Notes under the pieces: model-generated
Told to the model about the DNA's origin: nothing
Databases searched by the model: none
The model's input: only the letters and a program-made list of their open reading frames with translations
Origin: Oscillospiraceae bacterium
GTDB lineage: Bacteria > Bacillota > Clostridia > Oscillospirales > Ruminococcaceae
Assembly (NCBI GenBank): GCA_016296165.1
Contig: JAEDJV010000077.1
Location: 1-10,818, forward strand
Direction of reading: 5' to 3'
Length of the DNA: 10,818 nt
Made by a program: the position numbers and the translations under genes
Part shown: piece after piece, positions 1 to 5,901 of the stretch
Numbering within the stretch: position 1 is the first letter of the stretch
Layout: every line of letters starts with the position of its first letter

Positions 1-111
1 GTGTGTAATATCATATGTGTCGAATTCTTTCACGCTTATTCCTGACTGATTGATTATAAATTCCTCTCCTTTGAGAGTTCTGCACTTTCCGTCTTTGAAT
101 ACAATTTTCAT
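1..111 (-). CDS. Hypothetical small phage protein, 3' end outside window
   Basis: An open frame begins at an ATG (111-109) and runs without a stop to the window edge, giving 37 visible residues that begin MKIVFKDGKCRTLKGEEF. The start is well supported: a GAGGAG ribosome binding site lies about 8 nt upstream (minus-strand ATTATTGAGGAGTAAGAAAATG). It follows the 158-418 gene on the same strand after a short gap, so it is probably the next gene of the leftward operon. The visible part is hydrophilic, with alternating strand-like residues and no recognisable motif. I do not recognise the family and assign no function. Confidence 0.7.
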   Translation of the reverse strand, partial: MKIVFKDGKCRTLKGEEFIINQSGISVKEFDTYDITH

Positions 112-157
112 TTTCTTACTCCTCAATAATCAGTTTTTCATTCCCTCTCCGTTTTTA

Positions 158-418
158 TCAGAACAGAACTTCTCCGTCCTCCAGTATCTTCTGATACATC
201 ATTTCGAACACACTGAGCGGTATTGCTTTGTTTTTGCCGCTCTCGAACACTATCACAAGTTCCCTTCCTGAAAGCATATGTCTTGCTATGCAGGTTATCA
301 CCGCAACTTCTCCGGTTTTGTAGTGAGTAAACATTGCTCCTTCGCTGATCTGTCCTCTGCATGACAGCATATTATGGTTTCTCAGCTTTTTGCTGTACTT
401 TTTAGCCTTTGCTTTCAT
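158..418 (-). CDS. Hypothetical basic phage protein (86 aa)
   Basis: A short protein with a very basic N-terminus (MKAKAKKYSKKLRN) followed by a probably beta-rich, hydrophobic core. No family was recognised. The frame also opens at a GTG at 427 that overlaps the TGA of the upstream MazG-like gene (GTGA). I prefer the ATG at 418 because the GGGAG-type ribosome binding site sits about 10 nt before the ATG but almost touches the GTG. Tight coupling to the MazG-like gene suggests co-translation. A nucleic-acid-binding role would fit the basic N-terminus, but that is only a guess. Confidence 0.7.
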   Translation of the reverse strand: MKAKAKKYSKKLRNHNMLSCRGQISEGAMFTHYKTGEVAVITCIARHMLSGRELVIVFESGKNKAIPLSVFEMMYQKILEDGEVLF

Positions 419-423
419 CCGGC

Positions 424-729
424 TCACTCTCCCTCTTCTAAAGCTATGCGGTTCAGCGCCCTTTCAATTTTCATATTGATAGCCATATCGACCACACCGG
501 CACCTATGTACATTTTCATCTGTTCAGCCACAACAAGAACGTCCGCAACTTCTTCAACAAAATTTACATAAACGTCATTTGTTCTGTCAGCGTCTGAACC
601 GCAGCATCTTTTCAGCTTCATTATAGCCTGTATGAGTTCTGCACATTCTTCGGCCATCATGTTTCTCTGGTCTTCAAAATCGTAATGATCCTTGATTTTT
701 TCTATTTTTTCTATCTGTATACTGTTCAT
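424..729 (-). CDS. MazG-like nucleotide pyrophosphohydrolase
   Basis: A 101-aa all-helical protein carrying the MazG/dUTPase-like NTP pyrophosphatase signature: an EExxE motif (E27, E28, E31 in MAEECAELIQ) followed about 28 residues later by ExxD (E60, D63 in VEEVADVL). In this superfamily these acidic residues bind Mg2+, and the enzyme hydrolyses NTPs or dNTPs to the monophosphate and pyrophosphate. Phage copies are thought to clean or shift nucleotide pools, or to lower the host alarmone response. The length fits the single-domain phage type. The ATG at 729 has an AAAGGA site 8 nt upstream. The ATG also overlaps a TGA that ends an in-frame extension of the upstream zinc-ribbon gene. The family is fairly certain; the substrate is unknown. 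Confidence 0.85.
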   Translation of the reverse strand: MNSIQIEKIEKIKDHYDFEDQRNMMAEECAELIQAIMKLKRCCGSDADRTNDVYVNFVEEVADVLVVAEQMKMYIGAGVVDMAINMKIERALNRIALEEGE

Positions 730-806
730 TTTAAAATTCCTTTCACTTTAAGTTCAGCAGGAGCCCATACATCAGATCTCAGGTCATATCTCCTGTTCCT
801 TTCGCC

Positions 807-1196
807 TTATTTTCTTTTATCAATTGCTTTCCGCTCTTTGCTTACTTTAGTGAGATTATATCCAAGTGTTACGTTGAGTCGGTTTACGCAATCATCACAG
901 ACTGTGAGCGGTCTGTTTCTTCCGACGAGTTTCATAGGTTCGCCGCTGAGTTTTGATTTGCATATACTGCATTTCATTTCTGTTCCTTCCTGAACTGTTA
1001 ATTCCGCTTTGATCCATACCGCTGAATTCAGCTTGTATTTCTGTCTTATCTTCATGATTGTTTCTTCCGGCATCGGTTCGATTGTGTTAAGTTTCAGGAG
1101 TTCGAGAGACAGATTGTATCTGCTCTCGAAATCTCTGACTATAAGTGCTGTCTGCATAAGTTCTTCAATAAGTTCTTTCTGTTTTCTCACATTCAT
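807..1196 (-). CDS. Zinc-ribbon protein (129 aa), function unknown
   Basis: The first ~70 residues are helical and charged. The C-terminal half has a four-cysteine zinc ribbon: C76xxC79 (MKCSICKSKL) and C100xxC103 (LTVCDDCVNRL), spaced 20 residues apart. Such ribbons usually bind DNA, RNA or protein partners. The start is the ATG at 1196, with GAGGAG 7 nt upstream. An ATG at 1211 is also in frame, but the ribosome binding site lies within its first codons. The 5' end overlaps the methyltransferase-like gene by 32 bp. An internal in-frame ATG just before the ribbon is preceded by AGGAAGGAAC and could give a ribbon-only product. After the TAA, the frame stays open 26 more codons to a TGA that overlaps the next gene's ATG (see findings). 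Confidence 0.75.
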   Translation of the reverse strand: MNVRKQKELIEELMQTALIVRDFESRYNLSLELLKLNTIEPMPEETIMKIRQKYKLNSAVWIKAELTVQEGTEMKCSICKSKLSGEPMKLVGRNRPLTVCDDCVNRLNVTLGYNLTKVSKERKAIDKRK

Positions 1197-1785
1197 TTTC
1201 TTTCTCCTCATCAGCCCATTGTTTCATGATTTTCAGGCTGTCTCCGCATATTATGTTTTCTTCGAGTATTCTAGCAGCTTCATCAATACCGTCAGAATAC
1301 CGCTCTTTGTACATATTCAGCATACGTACTCTTGATTCCTGAACGTTGTCCGGGAGAATGTCTATTCCCCAGATCGTAGACAAGGCTTTCAGACCGTCTT
1401 TGTAATCTTTGCACAGACGGAATTTCCGCTCGAGAATCTCGACGAGAAAATTTCCGGTCCCGCACGCCGGTTCGAGAAAGGTTTCGTCAAGCCTGCTCCA
1501 TGCACCTCCTTCTTCAGAGAGCATGTCACACATATCCTTTACGAGCCAGTCCGGAGTATAGACTTCGCCGTATTTCCTGACACGTTCTCTTGATTTGATG
1601 AATCGTTCTTTCATCACGTTGCTTGTGTGTCTTATCGTTTCCAGACACAGCTGAACTTTTTCCTTTTCGGCTTTCAGTTCTTTTTTGCTCTGTTCTATCT
1701 GAGATTCACAGCTCTGAACCTTGTGGTCCAGAACTTTAATCTCGAATACAAGCAGCGCAATTACTACCGCAAATCCTATATTCAT
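1165..1785 (-). CDS. N6-adenine methyltransferase-like protein lacking the catalytic motif
   Basis: A 206-aa protein. Residues 4-16 are hydrophobic (a short possible membrane anchor) and residues ~20-60 look like a coiled coil. From residue ~69 it resembles the SAM-binding part of type I/IIG-like adenine methyltransferases: YGEVYTPDWLVKDM (72-85), motif I EPACGTGNF (105-113), an acidic motif II region WGIDILPDNV (139-148) and ICGDSL (179-184). In such enzymes a catalytic (D/N)PP(Y/F) motif follows, but here the protein ends about 20 residues later in a charged tail, and no such motif appears downstream in any frame I read. It may bind SAM or DNA without methylating, act with a partner, or be a truncated remnant. 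The ATG at 1785 has AAAGGA upstream and lies 1 nt after the HD gene. Confidence 0.75.
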   Translation of the reverse strand: MNIGFAVVIALLVFEIKVLDHKVQSCESQIEQSKKELKAEKEKVQLCLETIRHTSNVMKERFIKSRERVRKYGEVYTPDWLVKDMCDMLSEEGGAWSRLDETFLEPACGTGNFLVEILERKFRLCKDYKDGLKALSTIWGIDILPDNVQESRVRMLNMYKERYSDGIDEAARILEENIICGDSLKIMKQWADEEKENECEKTERTY

Positions 1786-1786
1786 T

Positions 1787-2353
1787 TCAGATATCCTTTA
1801 TCTTGCTTGCTATCATATCAGCCATGTGAGTGTAAAGAACGTTGTTGTACTTTCTGATTGCTCTGTCGTAATATTCCCACATCTTCGTGTCTGTTTCATA
1901 CGAGCCCATGTGCCAGCGTATGCAAGCTATTTCTTCGTCTGTCAACTTCGTGAGTTTCTGAGCGTATATCACACTTTTTTCGCCGTGTCCTGGAATGATA
2001 CCGCTGTTTTCATATACCCAGGTGCCGTTTTCGAGCTGCTTGTACTGATCACACTTGCAGAGGTCATGGAAGAGTCCGATTATCACAGGACTTTCAGGTC
2101 TCGACCAATTAAGCCCCAGCTTTTCGGTGAGTTCGAGAAGAGTTTCAGCGACTGCGTAACTATGCTCGAATAGTCCGCCTTCATGATTTCCATGATACTT
2201 TGTTGAGGCCGGTACTCTGAAGTATCCCATTGATTGCAGTTCAATAAAAAAGCAGAACATCTTTGGCGCTTTTTCCTGAACAAAGCTGCAATACATGTTG
2301 ATATTTTTCTGTTCTGTTTTTGTTGTCTCAATCCGTTTTTCTGTTTCACGCAC
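1787..2353 (-). CDS. HD-domain metal-dependent phosphohydrolase
   Basis: A 188-aa protein with the metal-binding residues of the HD superfamily in order: H64 (GGLFEHSY), H96-D97 (GLFHDLCK), H123 (IPGHGEKS), H148 (IRWHMG) and D179 (THMADMIAS). Members hydrolyse phosphomonoesters or diesters of nucleotides, and phage and mobile-element versions often act on dNMPs or similar substrates. The exact substrate cannot be read from the sequence. The start is a GTG at 2353, preceded by a full AAGGAGG about 9 nt upstream. The next in-frame ATG is 19 codons further in and has no such site. With the MazG-like gene nearby, it suggests a nucleotide-metabolism section of the operon. Confidence 0.85.
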   Translation of the reverse strand: MRETEKRIETTKTEQKNINMYCSFVQEKAPKMFCFFIELQSMGYFRVPASTKYHGNHEGGLFEHSYAVAETLLELTEKLGLNWSRPESPVIIGLFHDLCKCDQYKQLENGTWVYENSGIIPGHGEKSVIYAQKLTKLTDEEIACIRWHMGSYETDTKMWEYYDRAIRKYNNVLYTHMADMIASKIKDI

Positions 2354-2368
2354 TTGATTTATCCTCCT

Positions 2369-3139
2369 TTACTGTGTTTTCGTCGGATTTTCAATTTTTT
2401 CATAAATCGAATCAAGAATAAATCTTTCAGCAAGTTTGAGTCTGCGGTCTTTTTCTGCTATTTCTTTGTCAAGACTGGTTAGCAATTCTCTTTCTGATTC
2501 GAGATCCTCTGCATCGATTTCATGTAGTTTTTTGAGATTTTCATATTTTTCAACAAGCTCATAGTATTTTGCCCGGTATTGTTCATTGTCTGAGTTCTGC
2601 TTTTCAACCGCTGCGCTCATTCGCATTGCTTCATTATAGTTTTGCGTAAGTTCACACATTTCCTTTTCAAGTATGCCGATTTTTTCTTTGTATCTCTGTT
2701 CTGCACTCTGAAACTCCTGAACCTTTTCAATGAGTGTTCTCTCAGCTTTTTCTGCTCTGCATGTAAGCTCTGATATTTTTTCTGACTGAACCGCTGTGAG
2801 CAATTCAGCGGAAATTGTCTCCTGCATTTCTGCTTGTTCGGTGTTTTTCTCCACCTGTGTGGATTCTGTTTTTTCAGTTTCCTGTTTTTTATACTGTCCC
2901 AGCACATCAGGATCATCATCCACAGGAGATCCTGCTTTCTTCCATGCTTCATATTTCTTCATTGCAGCCTTATACTGTCCCGGATTTCCTCTCTTGAGCT
3001 CCTCAAACTTATATCCGCTTTTCAGAAGCTCGGCTATGATATCCGAACCATAAACTCCGAGTTCGTCTGCCTTTTCCTTTATCCATTTCGCCTTATAGCT
3101 TGCTTTTGTGTATTCTTCAAATATCTGATTGCTGTTCAT
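2369..3139 (-). CDS. Coiled-coil phage protein with dispersed-repeat insert (256 aa)
   Basis: Residues 1-75 form a compact helical region (begins MNSNQIFEEYTKASYKAKW, with a GSDIIAELLKSGYKF segment). Residues ~87-110 are a charged, low-complexity linker rich in K, E, T and Q, and residues ~110-245 are heptad-like coiled coil. The linker holds ESTQVE (92-97), encoded by copy 1 of a motif also found in two other genes here. The ATG at 3139 has a GGGAGG site upstream. The longer frame back to 3208 lacks a site and overlaps the previous gene more. Its layout (N-terminal helical domain plus long coiled coil) resembles the protein at 4774-5901, though I see no clear homology outside the repeat. Function not recognised. 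Confidence 0.75.
   Translation of the reverse strand: MNSNQIFEEYTKASYKAKWIKEKADELGVYGSDIIAELLKSGYKFEELKRGNPGQYKAAMKKYEAWKKAGSPVDDDPDVLGQYKKQETEKTESTQVEKNTEQAEMQETISAELLTAVQSEKISELTCRAEKAERTLIEKVQEFQSAEQRYKEKIGILEKEMCELTQNYNEAMRMSAAVEKQNSDNEQYRAKYYELVEKYENLKKLHEIDAEDLESERELLTSLDKEIAEKDRRLKLAERFILDSIYEKIENPTKTQ
2850..2877 (-). repeat. Dispersed palindromic motif, copy 1
   Basis: Plus-strand TCCAC-CTGT-GTGGA followed by TTCTGTTTTTTCAG. It differs from copy 3 by one base over 28. It lies in the linker of the 256-aa coiled-coil gene, where it encodes ESTQVE. Confidence 0.85.
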
Positions 3140-3479
3140 GTTTCTTTTCCTCCCGGTAATTACTATAATATCCACTAAGAATATCTGTATATTTTCTGCA
3201 CAATTCACACCCTGATTTTTTCAGTTCCGGTGTGACTACCGACAGCTTTTTAATCCGCTGATGAGCTTCCTCCCAGCTTCTGAGCTTCAGTGTATTTACT
3301 TCGTATTCTTTTATGAGTTTTGTTTTTTCAATTCTCGCCTGTTCAATATCAAGCCTGCCGAGTGCGTGCTGAATGTACATGAGACGGAGCGACTGAAACA
3401 GAAGCTGTTCCGCTCCGTTCAGTTCGTCCGGCATTGGTCCGGCTGTTGCAGCTGCTTTTTCTATATCACTCAGAGACAC
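3117..3479 (-). CDS. Hypothetical phage protein (120 aa)
   Basis: A mostly helical, charged soluble protein with one CxxC pair (C91, C94 in SGCELCRKY), which could be half of a metal site or a redox pair. No family was recognised. The start is a GTG at 3479 with AAGGAG about 7-8 nt upstream. It overlaps the end of the 53-aa gene (stop at 3470-3472) and its own 3' end overlaps the next gene by 23 bp, typical of the dense translational coupling in this operon. Confidence 0.7.
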   Translation of the reverse strand: MSLSDIEKAAATAGPMPDELNGAEQLLFQSLRLMYIQHALGRLDIEQARIEKTKLIKEYEVNTLKLRSWEEAHQRIKKLSVVTPELKKSGCELCRKYTDILSGYYSNYREEKKHEQQSDI

Positions 3480-3631
3480 AGCTGTTCTCCTTCGTGATAC
3501 TGGAGAATTCCTTCTTTTATTTCGTCCGCAAGAGGCTTAAGGTACCGGCTTTTCATGAAGCGGACTCCCTGCGAAGTATGTTGAATCTGCTTTGACTGCT
3601 TGCAGATTTGTGCAATAGATTTCAGTATCAT
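3470..3631 (-). CDS. Small basic protein downstream of HUH Rep (53 aa)
   Basis: Read directly from the sequence. The ATG (3631-3629) overlaps the TGA of the HUH rep gene as ATGA, and the frame runs 53 codons to a TGA at 3470-3472. The protein starts MILKSIAQICKQSKQI and is rich in K and Q, with an HTSQGVRFMKSRYL segment that hints at DNA binding. An AAAGGAAAG site lies upstream, inside the rep end. Its own 3' end carries the AAGGAG of the following GTG-started gene. Tight linkage to the Rep endonuclease suggests a helper role, but this is an inference from position only. Confidence 0.7.
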   Translation of the reverse strand: MILKSIAQICKQSKQIQHTSQGVRFMKSRYLKPLADEIKEGILQYHEGEQLCL

Positions 3632-4428
3632 TTTTTCTTTCCTTTCTGCTTTGATTTTCTTCCACTTGTGTGGATTTGCTTTTTGTAAAGGTTTATAGTG
3701 AGGTAGTATCCTCCGTCCACTTCATTGTAGAACGGAGAACAGTCTACGAACTCATAATCAGGATAGAGCTTTTCAAATATTTCACGACGTTCCTGATTTT
3801 CAAAGATTTCCCTTGCTTTTCTGCCGGAAATTTTGTTGTCATTGACTCTTTCTTTAGGTTGGATCAGGTTTCGTGATGCATGCCACGCCTTCTGGTTTTC
3901 TTCAATCTCTTCTGCGTCAATCTTTTTTGTAATGTACTTAGCAAGCCCTTTTAACCCCTGCTCGTTAAGGCTGATTGGAGATGCTCTGATATATCCTTTT
4001 CCCCATATGTTCTGGATTTCTTCCGCAAGCATTCCTCCGGAGATGGTCATGTGATGATGCCATCTTCCTTTTCTGCTTCCTTTTTCTGTAGCAACTACAT
4101 ACTTCAGTTCACTCAGTCCGTTTTTCTTTCTGTATCTCTTCAAACGCCTGAAAAAGTTTCTGAGGTTTTTCTCCGCTTCCTCTTCACTTGCAGGATTTTT
4201 ACTTGGTTCGTATGTAAGAGTTAACACTAAATCATTTTCGGTAAAATTCGTATTAAGCAATCTCGTCAGTTTTTTCACTCTGTTGAGATTGTTGAGTGCC
4301 TTTTGCGTTTCAGGAGTAGTTCCCCATTTTTTTCCTCTGTTACCTTTAGGCTGATATCTCAAAGGGTATATATCCACTTCCAGATACCGTCCACAATAGT
4401 ACTTTTTTTCACGATATCTACATCTCAT
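3628..4428 (-). CDS. HUH-family rolling-circle-type replication endonuclease
   Basis: A 266-aa protein with the three motifs of HUH Rep proteins in order: a motif I strand DLVLTLTY (66-73); the metal-binding HUH motif in RWHHHMTISGG (H124 and H126, with E115 nearby as a possible third ligand); and motif III GLAKYITKK with the candidate catalytic tyrosine Y165 and lysine K168. Such enzymes nick one DNA strand at an origin, often beside a hairpin, and stay linked through the tyrosine. The type is close to the replication-associated ORF2/G2P-like Reps. The ATG at 4428 is chosen because AGAAAGG is 9 nt upstream; a TTG at 4437 would abut the site. The leader (4429-4518) has two inverted repeats, and the 3' end contains copy 2 of the dispersed TCCAC-N4-GTGGA motif. 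The C-terminus is very basic. Confidence 0.85.
   Translation of the reverse strand: MRCRYREKKYYCGRYLEVDIYPLRYQPKGNRGKKWGTTPETQKALNNLNRVKKLTRLLNTNFTENDLVLTLTYEPSKNPASEEEAEKNLRNFFRRLKRYRKKNGLSELKYVVATEKGSRKGRWHHHMTISGGMLAEEIQNIWGKGYIRASPISLNEQGLKGLAKYITKKIDAEEIEENQKAWHASRNLIQPKERVNDNKISGRKAREIFENQERREIFEKLYPDYEFVDCSPFYNEVDGGYYLTINLYKKQIHTSGRKSKQKGKKK
3661..3685 (-). repeat. Dispersed palindromic motif, copy 2 (in rep)
   Basis: Plus-strand TCCAC-TTGT-GTGGA followed by TTTGCTTTTTG. It has one substitution in the loop and lacks one base after the palindrome. It is read in another frame, where it encodes QIHTSGRK near the C-terminus of the HUH Rep. Confidence 0.8.
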
Positions 4429-4449
4429 ATTCTGCAACCTTTCTCAATT

Positions 4450-4518
4450 CTTAACAACATTCCGCATGGTCGTTAAGTTATGAGTATTATTTCAAGTCCA
4501 AACCGCTCAAAGCGGTTT
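4450..4518. promoter_or_regulatory. Rep leader with two inverted repeats; candidate origin or control region
   Basis: Between the 85-aa gene and the HUH rep start are two hairpins. The first, 4450-4458/4469-4477 (CTTAACAAC ... GTCGTTAAG), has 8 of 9 pairs and a 10-nt loop. The second, 4500-4507/4511-4518 (AAACCGCT-CAA-AGCGGTTT), has a perfect 8-bp stem and overlaps the stop codon of the upstream gene. The second lacks a U-run on the minus strand, so it is not a clear terminator for the operon. The first holds CATTCCGCAT (4458-4467), which reappears in the plus-strand small RNA. Hairpins next to an HUH rep gene could be the nicking origin or rep-expression controls; neither is shown directly. 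Confidence 0.45.
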
Positions 4519-4774
4519 ATAAATTTTGTAAAATATTTTTACTGTCTGAATCTTCGGGAACATATCCCGAAGGAAGTCCGGTGTACTTGTTCAGTCCGGT
4601 TCCTTCGAGTCTGTTCTGAATATCACGTCTGAGTCTGCCTTCGATTTCACTTATGAATATGTTCAGCAGCTCATACGGATTTTCTCTGACGTAAGTTCTG
4701 TTTTCTGTGATTACTGCGCCGTGAAGTTCCTTTTCGTCGTACGAGTATTCAATGGCTCCAACCTTGTACCTCAT
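4517..4774 (-). CDS. Hypothetical phage protein (85 aa)
   Basis: Begins MRYKVGAIEYSYDEKELHG with strand-like character, then a helical middle (residues ~33-58, NPYELLNIFISEIEGRLRRD) and a flexible polar tail. No family was recognised. The ATG at 4774 overlaps the TAA of the coiled-coil gene upstream by one base (TAATG), and AAAGGAAG lies about 9 nt before the start. The stop codon lies within a perfect 8-bp hairpin stem at 4500-4518. Its position, directly before the rep leader, is all that hints at a role. Confidence 0.7.
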   Translation of the reverse strand: MRYKVGAIEYSYDEKELHGAVITENRTYVRENPYELLNIFISEIEGRLRRDIQNRLEGTGLNKYTGLPSGYVPEDSDSKNILQNL

Positions 4775-5901
4775 TAAAAAGCACTTCCTTTGAGCTTTTC
4801 GGTCATCTTTTCATATACACCTCTAAGTTTTTCAATCCACATATCAGGGTTTTCAGTAAGCTGTGCTGCTTCTATAACTTTGTTGGATGCATCAACAACA
4901 TTTGTGATAAGTATCTTCATTTTGATTTCATCATTTACGTTTTCCACCTGTGTGGATTCTGCTTTTTCAGCTTTTATATTTTCTGATGCAGCCATGATAT
5001 TTTCAAGTTTTTTATCAAATCCTGCTCTGATGTTTTCGACTTCAGCTTCCTTTTCTTTGAGCCTGCTCATAAGGTCTTCGATCTGGAGTTCTGCAGTTTC
5101 TCTTTCGGTCTGAGCTATCGCTTTGATTTCATCAATCTTAGCTTCTGCTATCTTCTCCGCTCTGGCATTTAGTTCTTCTTCGGAAGGTTCTACTGTAGCA
5201 ACATCCTGCGGTTTGCTTTCAAGTTCCTTGATTTTCTTTTCCTGCTGTGCTACCTTTGTTTCCAGCGCTTCCTTGTCAACGCCGAGGATCACGTTTCTTT
5301 CTTCAAGCTTCGCATGGTCTTTTCTGTCCTTATCGTATGCTTTCTGAAGTTCTTCAAGTTTCTGACTGAGTTCGTCAATTCTTTTTCTCGCTGCCACTGT
5401 CTGCTCGGTAGCTTTTTCCTCGGCTTTGCGTTCAATTTCTTCCTGCATTTTTTCTTCAGCAGTCTTTTCTTTTTCCTGAAGTTCAAACAGCTGCATCTGT
5501 ATTCCTTCACGTTCCTGCTTGACACGTTCGATTTCGGCTTTGAGCTCGTTTACTGTCAGATCCTCCGGACTTCCTTCAACATTCTCTCTGTCTTCCTCAC
5601 TGAGCTGAGAAAGCATATACAGTTTCTGAATTCCTGCTTCACTGTGTTCTGCGAGGTACGTTTCACCGAGCTTGTTATAAACTGCGAGATACTTTGCTGC
5701 CTGTGAATGCTTCAGTTCGTATTTTTCGAAGCAGTAATCTTCGAAAGTTTCATATCCGAGCTGCTCATACAACTTTTCATCTTTCATGATTGCAAGGTTC
5801 TTGCCTATCTGATATACTGCTGTGTTGAGCTGATTCGCCCAGAACTGAATTTCGCTGTCAACCTTGACAGCTCTGTCTTTTACTGTTAATTCATTACTCA
5901 T
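4774..5901 (-). CDS. Large coiled-coil protein with DUF3102-like N-terminus (375 aa)
   Basis: Residues ~10-75 form a helical domain (IQFWANQLNTAVYQIGKNLA ... GYETFEDYCFEKY ... SQAAKYLAVYNKLG) resembling the DUF3102-like domains of phage and plasmid proteins, whose role is not well established. Residues ~115-315 are an almost uninterrupted E/K/Q-rich coiled coil. The last ~55 residues are a small helical domain (NEIKMKILITNVVD-like to GSAF). The segment ESTQVE (315-320) is encoded by copy 3 of the dispersed motif. The ATG at 5901 overlaps the TGA of the PcfJ-like gene (ATGA), with AAAGGAG 8 nt upstream. It could be a scaffold or a DNA-segregation or replication accessory, but this is inference. 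Confidence 0.75.
   Translation of the reverse strand: MSNELTVKDRAVKVDSEIQFWANQLNTAVYQIGKNLAIMKDEKLYEQLGYETFEDYCFEKYELKHSQAAKYLAVYNKLGETYLAEHSEAGIQKLYMLSQLSEEDRENVEGSPEDLTVNELKAEIERVKQEREGIQMQLFELQEKEKTAEEKMQEEIERKAEEKATEQTVAARKRIDELSQKLEELQKAYDKDRKDHAKLEERNVILGVDKEALETKVAQQEKKIKELESKPQDVATVEPSEEELNARAEKIAEAKIDEIKAIAQTERETAELQIEDLMSRLKEKEAEVENIRAGFDKKLENIMAASENIKAEKAESTQVENVNDEIKMKILITNVVDASNKVIEAAQLTENPDMWIEKLRGVYEKMTEKLKGSAF
4943..4970 (-). repeat. Dispersed palindromic motif, copy 3
   Basis: Plus-strand TCCAC-CTGT-GTGGA followed by TTCTGCTTTTTCAG, near the end of the 375-aa coiled-coil gene, where it encodes ESTQVE. Confidence 0.85.

Noticed and set aside
3140..3208. N-terminal extension of the 256-aa coiled-coil gene
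   Set aside because: It overlaps the previous gene more deeply and lacks a ribosome binding site, whereas the ATG at 3139 has GGGAGG well placed.
4500..4518. Perfect hairpin read as an operon terminator
   Set aside because: There is no U-run after it on the minus strand; the AT-rich tail is on the plus side only and is weak. It is kept as an inverted repeat of unknown role.
2850..4970. DnaA boxes suggested by AATCCACA in the dispersed motif and at a few other places
   Set aside because: Matches to TTATCCACA are only partial and scattered, mostly in coding DNA, with no cluster, so a DnaA-type origin is not supported.
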